Source: Bacteroidota bacterium
GTDB taxonomy: Bacteria > Bacteroidota > Bacteroidia > AKYH767-A > OLB10
Assembly: GCA_963169675.1 (NCBI GenBank)
Contig: CAUJFJ010000108.1
Location: forward strand, 1 to 53,152
DNA: 53,152 nucleotides
Reading direction: 5' to 3'
Below are positions 1-9,466 of the stretch, piece by piece (the stretch's first letter is position 1; each line of letters opens with the position of its first letter). Both the position numbers and the translations under genes were made by a program. The notes under the pieces were generated by a model. That model saw only the letters and a list, made by a program, of their open reading frames with translations. It was not told the DNA's origin and did no database searches.

Positions 1-143
1 TGTCTGTAAATGGCACTTTCAGAAAATTTCATTTCCTTAGCCAAGTTCTTAATTGTTAGTCCACTTATTCCCGAAGCCGTCAATATTTTTCCTGCCGCTT
101 CAATAATTTCAAGTTGTCTGTCAGAAATTGTTTCTGTTGTCAT
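1..143 (-). CDS. TetR/AcrR family transcriptional regulator, N-terminal fragment (runs off window)
   Basis: Reverse complement of 1-143 reads MTTETISDRQLEIIEAAGKILTASGISGLTIKNLAKEMKFSESAIYR, a typical TetR HTH N-terminus. Confidence 0.85.
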   Translation of the reverse strand, partial: MTTETISDRQLEIIEAAGKILTASGISGLTIKNLAKEMKFSESAIYR

Positions 144-153
144 TTGATATATT

Positions 154-564
154 TTATTCTGTTATAGTTTTCATTTTTAAAAACGCAACACCTAACCAAA
201 TTACAGAGGCTGTCATTGCAATTGCCCCAATTAATACTAAAACAGGAGGCACTCCAAAATACACCTCTGTTAGTATTCCAATTGGCATTAGTAAACCAGT
301 AAGAGCCAACCAAGAAATGGCTTTCACATTTTGGAGTTTGTCTCTAAAATGCAATAGCAAATAGCCAATTAGTATGTTTAGAAAGGCAAACAAGTTGCCG
401 TGAACGTGAGCCAGTCTGCTTTCAAAGTGTTTTCCTATACTGTATGAGTTTACCCATTCTTCCTTTCCCGGAGCAAAGTCTCGGAGATAAATAAGTAGAA
501 AGCCATAAGCCATAAAAAGCCCCATTGTCAGGAAGCCTATTGCAATGTTGTTTTTACCGTTCAT
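154..564 (-). CDS. Small integral membrane protein, conserved hypothetical, in tandem with the TetR gene
   Basis: ORF 154..603; likely start MNGKNN at 564; four hydrophobic segments. Confidence 0.6.
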   Translation of the reverse strand: MNGKNNIAIGFLTMGLFMAYGFLLIYLRDFAPGKEEWVNSYSIGKHFESRLAHVHGNLFAFLNILIGYLLLHFRDKLQNVKAISWLALTGLLMPIGILTEVYFGVPPVLVLIGAIAMTASVIWLGVAFLKMKTITE

Positions 565-686
565 CTTGTATATATTTTTAAGTAAGTGAATATTCGCACA
601 CAAAGATAGGTCTATTTTATTTATACCTGCAAGTTTTTTTGAGAAAACTTTAAAATGTGACGAAAATCATCTTGGTGCGGTGGGTA

Positions 687-751
687 ATTGGCTCTTTTGG
701 GGTTTGCCTGTGTGTCGGGTTGTGTGAGGGGCAAACCCCAAATGTGCCAAT
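687..751. repeat. Long imperfect inverted repeat (about 22-bp arms, 2 mismatches) in a GT-rich intergenic region
   Basis: ATTGGCTCTTTTGGGGTTTGCC ... GGCAAACCCCAAATGTGCCAAT; core 13-bp arms (696-708 / 730-742) are perfect. Confidence 0.8.
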
Positions 752-902
752 GCGGGCTGGCTAAAATTATTTTTTTAAATGTGCGGTGGGAAAATTTTTA
801 AAACCTTGCGTGGGCTTGTGTGTCGGCAAACAAGTCAGGTCTGTGTCGAGTTACAGCGAAATTGTAAACCGAGTTAAGGTCGTTCGAAAATTAGTTTGGA
901 AG

Positions 903-1694
903 TCAAAAGTCTGGGTGTTTTGGTGTCTGCTTGATGGTTGCAAGGGTCGTCATAGGCTTGCTTATAACATTCAACTTATCGCCGTGAGAATTTACAACCG
1001 GAACAAGTGCATTTGCCTTTATCATCATACTTCCTTCGCCGTTCATGTATTTATCACATCCCCGGAACCAAAGCAATGAATTCAATTTCATATTTACGGT
1101 CCAGATAAATGCAGGATCGTTGATGCTGGTATATTGAACTGCAGTTGCTTCATACCAATCATCCTGCTCCGGTTTAAGTTTCATGAATGCGTGTTGTGTT
1201 ATTCTTCCATAACGGATATCCGGTTTCTTTAACACACCACATCTTACTAACCAATTACGCACAGGTTCCGGAAATGATGGAAGGCTCTGTTCCATATTTA
1301 TGGCACTTGAATTTGATGAGGAGTTCTTAAGTATCGTGTTGGTATCTGCAGATACTCTTCCTTCAAATATAAATTCTCCAAATGCGTAAATTACCACACT
1401 TAATAATACCACATTCAACAACGTTCCAAAACGTGCATCTTTCCAAAAGTAAAAAATCAGGAACTGAGAAGTCAATATAGCTAAAAACCCTATTAGCCAG
1501 GCATAACGATGATTGAAACCAAGAGCAAAAGCATACCCCAAGAATAAAATTCCAGCTAATAACCAAACCAATCCCAAAGGTTTAGAAATTGGCAAAGTAA
1601 GTTCTTTCAATTCTTTCAAATCAAAGGCTTTGGCAAAACCTGCAAAATGGATGAAGGCATGTAAAGTTATTAGTAGAATGAAACCAACTTTCAT
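903..1694 (-). pseudogene. DUF6544-like membrane protein, probably C-terminally truncated
   Basis: N-terminal TM segments plus FPEPVRNWLVRCGV...GRITQHAFMKLKPEQDDWYEATAVQYTSINDPAFIW; homology appears to stop near 963 and be replaced by VISKPMTTLATIKQTPKHPDF. Confidence 0.5.
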
Positions 1695-2026
1695 GAATAC
1701 AAATATCCTTAAAGACACACTCTATAAAGGTGATAAATGTTAGCAATTGAAAAAAGAAACAAGCACATTGGAAACTTACATTGAACACTAAGAATATCCA
1801 AGCGATTCCGAGCCATATCTAACAAGAAATACAAACCTTATAGTTTGCTCAGAAAATGAAATAAAAAAACCGAGTTGATGGCTTCAATCACAGCCATGAG
1901 AACTATATGCAAAAGTATTATTTCCTTTAAATGATATAATTCTTGAAACCAAAGCTAATTCAAAGAGTAGAAATATAACATACTTTTAATCATTATGTAT
2001 TTGTTTTTCAACACTTTAAAATATTT

Positions 2027-2069
2027 TCTGACTTTTTTGTCATTTATTATATCCATATTATTATCTTTG
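2027..2069 (+). promoter_or_regulatory. Putative promoter of Rrf2 gene 1: inverted repeat TCTGACTTTTTTGTCATT (2027-2044), 17-nt spacer, -7 box TATCTTTG (2062-2069)
   Basis: Geometry identical to the sites at 9467-9509 and 12929-12971. Confidence 0.5.
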
Positions 2070-2084
2070 GCAAAAATATCCTCA

Positions 2085-2540
2085 ATGTTCTCAAAAGGTT
2101 GTGAATATGCTATTAGAGCTGCTATATACATAGCCAGCAAGTCGGAATATGACACAAAGATAAGCTTGATTGAAATTGCATCAGAAATTGGTGCGCCAAT
2201 TCCGTTCACCGCTAAAATTCTACATAAACTTTCAAAAGGCAGAATTGTAGAATCGATAAAAGGGCCCAATGGGGGCTTTTCGATAAATAATCAATCGATT
2301 TCAAAAGTAAATCTAACTCAAATAGTAGAAGCAATTGATGGAAAATCAGTATTTGAGGAGTGCAAGTTAGGATTTAAAATGTGCAATGATGTAAAGCCAT
2401 GTCCGGTACACCACAAATATAAAGAAATACGTCACACTTTCAAGAAAATGATGGAAACAACATCATTAGCTGAAATGTCAATTGGAATAAAATCAAACCA
2501 AACATATTTAAAACAGACAGAGTTTCTACCACCATGTTAA
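2085..2540 (+). CDS. Rrf2 family transcriptional regulator (Fe-S type)
   Basis: MFSKGCEYAIRAAIYIASKS...; cysteine motif C-x6-C-x5-C-PVH; start moved to ATG 2085 from ORF start 1995. Confidence 0.9.
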   Translation: MFSKGCEYAIRAAIYIASKSEYDTKISLIEIASEIGAPIPFTAKILHKLSKGRIVESIKGPNGGFSINNQSISKVNLTQIVEAIDGKSVFEECKLGFKMCNDVKPCPVHHKYKEIRHTFKKMMETTSLAEMSIGIKSNQTYLKQTEFLPPC

Positions 2541-2625
2541 AACCTATGAGATATACTCCAAAGTACGTCCACAAATTTTGATTTCTAGAATTTAAAAGCA
2601 TCGTTCATATTTTAAAAAAGCTACT

Positions 2626-3369
2626 ATGCAGATAAGCAAATCAACCACAGTAGGGCAAATAGTTGCCAATGAATTCCAGACAGCTAAAATATTTGAGAAA
2701 TACAATATAGATTTTTGTTGCAAAGGCCATATTCTTTTGGAAGATGCTTGTAAACAAAGACAAATAAATTATGAAGAACTTGTGACGCAACTATTGACTG
2801 AAATAAATTCAAACTCACCAAAAGGTGGCAATCCTATAGTATTGAATCCTAAACAACTAATTGATCACATAATTTCAAAACATCACAGATATATTATAAA
2901 TTCCATTCCCAGTATAACTTCATTTCTCACCAAATTATCTTCAGTTCATGGCCCTAAACATCAGGAGCTACACCAAATAAGATCGGAATTTACTCAAGCT
3001 ACCAATGAACTGGCCAATCATATGAGAAAAGAAGAATTGGTACTTTTTCCAATAATTAAAAATCTGTATAAATTAAAAAAGGATAGCTATAAGGTGTCAA
3101 CTGAACTAAACAATGCCATTATACATCCAATAAAGTCTATGATGCGTGAACATGAAATTGAGGGAGAAAGATTTGAGTCCATAAAGCTACTATCCAGTCA
3201 GTACACAGTTCCAGAAGATGGTTGTATAACATATCATGTCACATATAAGATGCTCAAAGATTTTCACCAAGATCTTCATGAACATATACATCTTGAGAAC
3301 AATATTTTATTCCCGATGGCTCTCAAACTTGAAATGGAAGTCAGTGGCACTAACTATTTCTACTCATAA
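2626..3369 (+). CDS. ric: Iron-sulfur cluster repair di-iron protein (RIC/YtfE/ScdA)
   Basis: ScdA_N domain TVGQIVANEFQTAKIFEKYNIDFCCKG, then hemerythrin-like His/Glu motifs. Confidence 0.92.
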   Translation: MQISKSTTVGQIVANEFQTAKIFEKYNIDFCCKGHILLEDACKQRQINYEELVTQLLTEINSNSPKGGNPIVLNPKQLIDHIISKHHRYIINSIPSITSFLTKLSSVHGPKHQELHQIRSEFTQATNELANHMRKEELVLFPIIKNLYKLKKDSYKVSTELNNAIIHPIKSMMREHEIEGERFESIKLLSSQYTVPEDGCITYHVTYKMLKDFHQDLHEHIHLENNILFPMALKLEMEVSGTNYFYS

Positions 3370-3425
3370 CCTGTATATAGTTTCAACAGTTAAAGTGCGC
3401 TCTCAGAAACAAAAGTAAAACAAAG

Positions 3426-3881
3426 ATGCCAGTCCCACTTAAACGCAGCGAATTATTATCAGTTTACAGCAAAGAACATCACTTTGCTTTATTATTTATT
3501 TGGAAGTTGAAAAAAGGGCTTAAGAAAAACGTAGCACTCATACGATTACAAAATTATACCCATTGGTTTTACCAACGCTATATTACTCCACATTTTGAAA
3601 ATGAAGAGCAGTTTCTTTTCCCCTTAGTCGAGGATAAAGTGAGTCTGAACAGACTAATACAGGAGCACAACACGATTAGATTACTGTTTAACAGAAACAA
3701 TGTTGATGAGACCACAATGGTTGAATTATGCACAATTTTGGATGATCACATAAGATATGAAGAACGCATTGTGTTTAAACATTTAGAAACTATAATTCAC
3801 TTTTCAAAATCGGTTCAACAAGATTTAAGTAACAATACTTTGAAAAATGAAATAGAGTATTGCGATATCTTCTGGCTTTAA
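3426..3881 (+). CDS. Hemerythrin domain-containing protein
   Basis: EHHFALLF, HFENEEQFLFPLV, QEHNTIRLLF, DDHIRYEERIVF metal-ligand pattern. Confidence 0.8.
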   Translation: MPVPLKRSELLSVYSKEHHFALLFIWKLKKGLKKNVALIRLQNYTHWFYQRYITPHFENEEQFLFPLVEDKVSLNRLIQEHNTIRLLFNRNNVDETTMVELCTILDDHIRYEERIVFKHLETIIHFSKSVQQDLSNNTLKNEIEYCDIFWL

Positions 3882-4155
3882 ATCCTTTATAATAACACCG
3901 CTTATAGTTATTGCTTCTAAAATTAAATTTCTTAACTACTTTTAAAAATGTAAATTTTAAATTATTTTCATACATATTCTACCCGTTTACTATTCCTTTT
4001 CATTTTATAGTACAATAAAATAATTATTAATATTAAAACAACTGATAGCTAAACGCCCTTCACACCATCAAAAAATGTTAGTAAAGTTGTTAAATTCTAT
4101 TTCCATTCTGTGTATTTTACTCAAGAAGCCTGTGTACTTTTACTTTCATACCAGG

Positions 4156-4197
4156 AGCGTTAATTATAACGCTTAAATTTTTAATAATTAACCTTTG
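4156..4197 (+). promoter_or_regulatory. Putative nrdD promoter: palindrome AGCGTTA-ATTA-TAACGCT (4156-4173) upstream of a degenerate -7 box near 4189-4197
   Basis: Perfect 7-bp arms; placed about 40 nt upstream of the inferred start site, as for class II CRP/FNR sites. Confidence 0.4.
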
Positions 4198-4272
4198 GGG
4201 TGTAAATCAAAATTATTTCAATAAACATTGAACAAATTAATTCTGACATTTTTAATATCAAAGTCAATCAAT

Positions 4273-6387
4273 ATGGAAAATTATGTAATAAAAAGGAATG
4301 GGAAATATGAACCTTTTCTAAAATACAAAATAGAGAATGCGATATCAAGTGCATTCAACAGCGTTAGTGAACCTGTTAACTCTTTTGTTATCGAAAATGT
4401 TATTGCAAAACTTGAAATAAAGACATCATGGACGGTAGAAGAAATCCAAGACTTAATTGAATTGACGCTGTATGAACACAAACATTTCAATCCAATGCGT
4501 TCCTTTATGCAATACAGGCATACAAGAAAGCTTTTGCGGAGCAAGGAAACTGGCTTCACTGATCAAACAACATTTATTGATTGCACTCAAACTATAGATG
4601 AGTACATCAATAACAGTGACTGGAGAATTAATGCAAATGCCAACACATCATTTTCTAATGCTGGTTTAGTAAACAACGCTGCTGGTAAAATAATTGCCAA
4701 CTATTGGTTGGATAAAGTTTATAGCAAGCAAGAAGGCCATGCACATAGAAATGGTGACATTCACATACATGACCTCGATTGTCTAACAGGATATTGCGCG
4801 GGATGGAGCCTGAGATCGTTGCTAAATGAAGGATTCAATGGCGTAAGAGGAAGGGTTGAGAGCCGGCCACCATCTCATTTCAGAGAAGCACTTGGACAAA
4901 TGGCAAATTTTCTTGGGATACTACAAAGTGAATGGGCGGGAGCCCAAGCTTTCAGTTCATTCGACACTTATTTGGCTCCGTATGTTTTCAAAGACCAATT
5001 AAGCTATGAAGAAGTTTTGAAAGCAATTAAAAGTTTTGTCTATAACTTAAACGTACCTGCACGTTGGGGGCAATCACCATTTACAAACATTACTCTAGAC
5101 TGGGTAGTTCCTGAAGATTTAAAAAACCAAATTCCTACAAAAGAAGATAAGCACCTTTTCAGTGGAATAATAGATGATACATTATTAAGTGTAGCAAAAG
5201 AACGGAACGTAAATAGTTTAGAGTCATTGACCTATAGTCATTTTCAAAAAGAAATAAATATAATAAATCATGCCTTTTATGCTGTAATGACAGCAGGTGA
5301 TTCAAACGGCCAACCATTCACATTTCCAATACCAACTGTAAATATCACAGAAGATTTTGACTGGGATGGAGAAAATACGGATATTTTGTTTGAAAATACA
5401 GCCAAAATAGGATCCTCCTACTTCCAAAATTTTATAGGAAGCCAATACACTATCGATAAAGCAGGTAATAAAATGCCAAATGATTCGGCCTATAAACCAA
5501 ATGCCGTTAGAAGTATGTGTTGCAGACTTCAATTAGATCTTAGGGAGCTTCTTAAAAGAGGTAATGGGCTTTTTGGAAGTGCTGAAATGACAGGAAGCAT
5601 TGGAGTTGTGACAATAAATATGGCCAGATTGGGGTATTTATATAAAGGGAACTCAGAGCTATTATACTCAAAACTTGATGAATTACTTGATATTGCCAAA
5701 TCTACTCTGGAGAAGAAAAGGATATTCATACAAAAAATGTATGACAGAGGACTTTATCCATATACAAAAAGGTATTTGAGGCATTTCAAAAATCACTTTT
5801 CTACAATAGGAGTAAATGGAATAAATGAAATGATCATCAATTTTACTAACAACGCAAACGATACTACTACAGGTAACGGAATCAAAATTGCATCAGACGT
5901 TTTAGATTATATACGATCTAAAATGAAGCAGTACCAATCAGAAACGGGAAATCTATACAACCTTGAAGCTACACCTGCAGAGGGCACAACATATAGATTT
6001 GCTAAAGAAGATAAGAAGCGGTTCCCAGATATCAAACAAGCAGGTACTGGCGAAAACATTTACTATACAAACAGTTCTCAATTACCAGTTAACTTCACAG
6101 AAGATCCTTTTGAGGCATTATTATTGCAAGATGATCTACAATGCAAATATACGGGCGGGACTGTTCTTCATTTGTATATGACCGAAAAAATATCTTCACC
6201 AAAGGCATGTAAAAACTTGGTTAAAAAAGTGATCAGCAATTTTAAACTGCCATATATTACCATAACCCCGGTATTCAGTATTTGCCCAAAACATGGCTAC
6301 TTAACCGGGGAGCATGAATATTGTCCAATATGTGATCAACAATTAACAGAATCCAAAAAAGTACTTGAGAATGAAAACATTAACTAA
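4273..6387 (+). CDS. nrdD: Anaerobic ribonucleoside-triphosphate reductase, catalytic and Zn-site portion lacking the glycyl-radical domain
   Basis: ATP-cone N-terminus MENYVIKRNGKYEPF; C-terminal CPKHGYLTGEHEYCPIC Zn motif; terminates without the RVxGYxRP glycyl-radical motif. Confidence 0.93.
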   Translation: MENYVIKRNGKYEPFLKYKIENAISSAFNSVSEPVNSFVIENVIAKLEIKTSWTVEEIQDLIELTLYEHKHFNPMRSFMQYRHTRKLLRSKETGFTDQTTFIDCTQTIDEYINNSDWRINANANTSFSNAGLVNNAAGKIIANYWLDKVYSKQEGHAHRNGDIHIHDLDCLTGYCAGWSLRSLLNEGFNGVRGRVESRPPSHFREALGQMANFLGILQSEWAGAQAFSSFDTYLAPYVFKDQLSYEEVLKAIKSFVYNLNVPARWGQSPFTNITLDWVVPEDLKNQIPTKEDKHLFSGIIDDTLLSVAKERNVNSLESLTYSHFQKEINIINHAFYAVMTAGDSNGQPFTFPIPTVNITEDFDWDGENTDILFENTAKIGSSYFQNFIGSQYTIDKAGNKMPNDSAYKPNAVRSMCCRLQLDLRELLKRGNGLFGSAEMTGSIGVVTINMARLGYLYKGNSELLYSKLDELLDIAKSTLEKKRIFIQKMYDRGLYPYTKRYLRHFKNHFSTIGVNGINEMIINFTNNANDTTTGNGIKIASDVLDYIRSKMKQYQSETGNLYNLEATPAEGTTYRFAKEDKKRFPDIKQAGTGENIYYTNSSQLPVNFTEDPFEALLLQDDLQCKYTGGTVLHLYMTEKISSPKACKNLVKKVISNFKLPYITITPVFSICPKHGYLTGEHEYCPICDQQLTESKKVLENENIN

Positions 6388-6535
6388 ACAACAAGCATTA
6401 CCAGAATTCCCAACAAGTTTAAGAACAAAATGTCTGGTTTATACAAGGGTAATGGGCTATCATAGACCCGTTGAAAGTTTCAATATTGGGAAAAAGGGAG
6501 AACATAAACAACGACTCCACTTCCGTGAATTCTAA
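6371..6535 (+). CDS. Stand-alone glycyl-radical domain of class III RNR (54 aa), absent from the supplied ORF track
   Basis: ATG 6371 translates to MKTLTKQQALPEFPTSLRTKCLVYTRVMGYHRPVESFNIGKKGEHKQRLHFREF*; RVMGYHRP is the NrdD glycyl-radical motif; overlaps nrdD 3' end by 17 nt in the +1 frame. Confidence 0.8.
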   Translation: MKTLTKQQALPEFPTSLRTKCLVYTRVMGYHRPVESFNIGKKGEHKQRLHFREF

Positions 6536-7211
6536 AAATATAATTTATGACATAACACCTTTTACTGCATTAGATTACCCTGATAAGCTAGCGTGTATTT
6601 TATGGTTTGCCGGGTGTAATATGCGCTGTTCATATTGCTATAATCCGGAAATTGTTCTTGGCAAAGGGAACCTTACAAGTAAGCAGGCGTTAAAATTTGT
6701 TAGGTCGAGGAATCTTTTACTCGATGGAGTTGTCTTTAGTGGTGGAGAATGTACAATTCATAAAGAGTTGCCAGATATTGTGTATGAGGTAAAAAAATGT
6801 GGCTTTCTGGTGAAAATCGATACAAACGGCAGTAATCCGGATTGTCTTCAACTACTTATCGACAATCAATTGATTGACTATGTTGCTTTAGATTTTAAGG
6901 CCCTTCCTGACAAAACATACAAAATAACTCAAAGGAATTTATTTTCCAAATTCTCCGAATCACTAGCCATTTTACAAAACTCTTCAATTCCCTTTGAAGT
7001 TCGAACCACAGTCCATAGTCAATTCTTCAGTCGTCCTTACATAAACAAAATGGTGAATTTTCTTGAAATGGCTGGATATACCGGAATATACTACTTGCAA
7101 AATTTTAGAAATGATTGCAATACCTTAGGAAATCTAATGAATGACAATGGGAAGTATTTGATCAACAATTTCATTCAAAATAAAATACATATTGAAATAA
7201 GAAACCTCTAA
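6525..7211 (+). CDS. nrdG: Anaerobic ribonucleoside-triphosphate reductase activating protein (radical SAM)
   Basis: IIYDITPFTALDYPDKLACILWFAGCNMRCSYCYNPE with CxxxCxxC cluster; start ambiguous (TTG 6471, TTG 6486 or GTG 6525). Confidence 0.9.
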   Translation: MNSKNIIYDITPFTALDYPDKLACILWFAGCNMRCSYCYNPEIVLGKGNLTSKQALKFVRSRNLLLDGVVFSGGECTIHKELPDIVYEVKKCGFLVKIDTNGSNPDCLQLLIDNQLIDYVALDFKALPDKTYKITQRNLFSKFSESLAILQNSSIPFEVRTTVHSQFFSRPYINKMVNFLEMAGYTGIYYLQNFRNDCNTLGNLMNDNGKYLINNFIQNKIHIEIRNL

Positions 7212-7235
7212 TTTCTTCTCACAAATCAAAATTAT

Positions 7236-8273
7236 TTAGGGCTCACCAAACAAAGGATTTGTGAATATCGTTGTATCTGTAAGTGTATTTAGAAATGCTT
7301 TTAGATTATGTATTTCAAATGGTGTAAGGCCTAACCCAAATTCTTTTCCGGGTTTAGTCATGATGGGATCAAGCGAATTGCTCAATTTTACGTCATTATT
7401 ATAATGGTTTATAACTTCATCTATTGTGGAGAATCTCCCATCATGCATAAAAGATGACCTGGTTAATACATTTCTCAAAGATGGTGTTTTGAATTTCCCT
7501 TTATCTGCAGGATTTCCCGATGAAAGGAAAAAACCCAAATCAGATCCAACAAAAACAGAATCTAATCCAATATTATGCAACTGACCATCCGTCATTAATG
7601 GAAGTGAATGACAATGGAAACAATCTCCTTTTTCTGAATTAAAAATTGTAAATCCCATCATTTCACTTAAAGACAGATTTTCCTCATGCCTCAAAAATCT
7701 GTCAAACTTAGAGTTCCCGCTGACTATTGATCTCAGAAACTGAGCCAGCGCCATTTCAATTCTTTCGTGGTTTATGTAAGAAGAACCAAAAGCTTTGAAA
7801 AACAACGAAGGATATACAGCAGAATTCTGTAGTTTTGAAACATCTGTTCCAAAAAACTCCCGTACTTCAAATCGCATTGCATCCTCTAACGAATTACTAA
7901 TTCTTCCATTCCATAGAAATTTGGAATTATATGCTAAATTTACATGCGGTAAAACATTAACACCTGGAGCAGAAAATCCAAATTCCTGAAAATGACAAGA
8001 AGAGCAAGATTTAAGATTCCCTGGATGTAATATAGAGTCATAATATAATTTGCGTCCCAATGCTACTCCTTCGAATGTTGCACTATTCGAGACAGGTATA
8101 ATCATTTGAGGAAAATGAGATGGCACATCATAACTATACGGCGTAGGACTATAATGCTCAGCTAAGTTTGTTGACCCATTATCATTGCATCCATAAAATA
8201 AAATGTTAAGAGTAAACACACCTGAAAAGACAAAAAATGATCTAAGCTTAATCACCAAATACATCTTCACCAT
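7236..8273 (-). CDS. Diheme cytochrome-c peroxidase / MauG / MbnH-like protein
   Basis: Two CxxCH motifs (CSSCH, CFHCH); FLRSIVSGNSKFDRF; GKFKTPSLRNVLTRSSFMHDGRF. Confidence 0.92.
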   Translation of the reverse strand: MVKMYLVIKLRSFFVFSGVFTLNILFYGCNDNGSTNLAEHYSPTPYSYDVPSHFPQMIIPVSNSATFEGVALGRKLYYDSILHPGNLKSCSSCHFQEFGFSAPGVNVLPHVNLAYNSKFLWNGRISNSLEDAMRFEVREFFGTDVSKLQNSAVYPSLFFKAFGSSYINHERIEMALAQFLRSIVSGNSKFDRFLRHEENLSLSEMMGFTIFNSEKGDCFHCHSLPLMTDGQLHNIGLDSVFVGSDLGFFLSSGNPADKGKFKTPSLRNVLTRSSFMHDGRFSTIDEVINHYNNDVKLSNSLDPIMTKPGKEFGLGLTPFEIHNLKAFLNTLTDTTIFTNPLFGEP

Positions 8274-8994
8274 TTCTACAAAGTTTTAACATTGCATTGT
8301 CACTTCCCATCGAATAATTTCCATCAATATTAAAATCATATATCTCGGGATCTCGAAACCATTCATTTATATTCATATTTAATCTAATTGTATCTCTACT
8401 GGAATTTACAGTGAAATTTCCCTCTAATTCATTTGTAACTAAATGAGCATTTTTTCCTAAATGTATTGCAAGGCCATAATCCATTCCGGAAGCTTTAAAT
8501 TTTCCCTCAAGTTTCATAAAATGATATCCACCTCCCATTTGGTCGGGCCAGGCCATATTAAAATTATCTGCACTAGGAGTCAGTGAATTTGATATATTAT
8601 GTAATGAATCGAGACCAACACAAAATGATAATGCATCGTACTCACCATACTTTATTCCTGAAAGTGAAAAAATAAAATTGCCCTTATTGCTCGATATATC
8701 TACATAAACTACCGAATCCGAACTGGTTTCCAAAATGCCGTCCTTCCATAGCTTAAACCTGCTCAAATAAAATTGCAATTTATTTACTGTATAAATATCT
8801 CCTGCTTGATTTTGATACTCAACTGAATCAAAAATCAAAGGTAGATTATCAATGATAGCCTTCACAGCAACTGTTACTTTTGTATTTTCTGCCATAGCAG
8901 GAGGAGAATCTTCATTTTTATTACATGCAGTGATTAACCACATAAACATGAACAAACTCAAACATAATAATTTTGGTGCTTTCATTGCCAACAA
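8248..8994 (-). CDS. MbnP-like copper-protein family lipoprotein
   Basis: Lipobox-like LITACNK; VNKLQFYLSRFKLW; WPDQMGGGYHFMKLEGKF typical of MbnP-like proteins; overlaps the MbnH-like gene. Confidence 0.8.
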   Translation of the reverse strand: MLAMKAPKLLCLSLFMFMWLITACNKNEDSPPAMAENTKVTVAVKAIIDNLPLIFDSVEYQNQAGDIYTVNKLQFYLSRFKLWKDGILETSSDSVVYVDISSNKGNFIFSLSGIKYGEYDALSFCVGLDSLHNISNSLTPSADNFNMAWPDQMGGGYHFMKLEGKFKASGMDYGLAIHLGKNAHLVTNELEGNFTVNSSRDTIRLNMNINEWFRDPEIYDFNIDGNYSMGSDNAMLKLCRNGEDVFGD

Positions 8995-9011
8995 TTTAAA
9001 TTATCCTTTTG

Positions 9012-9449
9012 TTAATTTGTCAAAAATACTTGGCCTGTCCTGAGTTTTTTAGCCAGAGTGAGTAATTTAGTATTATGTAACAAATCATTCAGATTCTGTT
9101 TTATATTTCTATATTGACTATGCATAGGACATGGGACATTATCTGAGCATGCTTTTAACCCCATGATACAGACAGAATAGTCTGCTTTTCCATCAACCGC
9201 ATTAACAATATGACACAAGTTTAATGACTCTAATTTTTCTTTCTCAATATCAAAACCTCCTGACTTACCTAATGAAGATCTGACAATGCCACTTTTCTTC
9301 AGCAATTGTAGAAGTTTTGATGTAAAAGCTTCAGGCGACTCTATTTGAATTGAAATTTCTTTCAAATTCACCTTTTCTCCTTCAAGAGATTTTAAGGCAA
9401 TAAATACAGTTGCCCGGATAGAATATTCACTTGCTTTAGATAGTATCAT
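9012..9449 (-). CDS. Rrf2 family transcriptional regulator (Fe-S type)
   Basis: MILSKASEYSIRATVFIALKS...; C-x6-C-x5-C-PMH motif; 17 nt upstream of the MbnP-like gene. Confidence 0.9.
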   Translation of the reverse strand: MILSKASEYSIRATVFIALKSLEGEKVNLKEISIQIESPEAFTSKLLQLLKKSGIVRSSLGKSGGFDIEKEKLESLNLCHIVNAVDGKADYSVCIMGLKACSDNVPCPMHSQYRNIKQNLNDLLHNTKLLTLAKKLRTGQVFLTN

Positions 9450-9466
9450 ATGATCAAATTATTAAT

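Noticed and set aside
786-1079. 97-aa plus-strand ORF in the GT-rich junction
   Set aside because: Overlaps the DUF6544-like reading frame and repeat sequence; no protein-like features
6352-6387. Programmed -1 frameshift at CAAAAAAG before the nrdD stop
   Set aside because: The glycyl-radical ORF is in the +1 frame and -1 slippage meets TGA within three codons; a +1 event or sequencing error remains open and is covered in the split-NrdD finding
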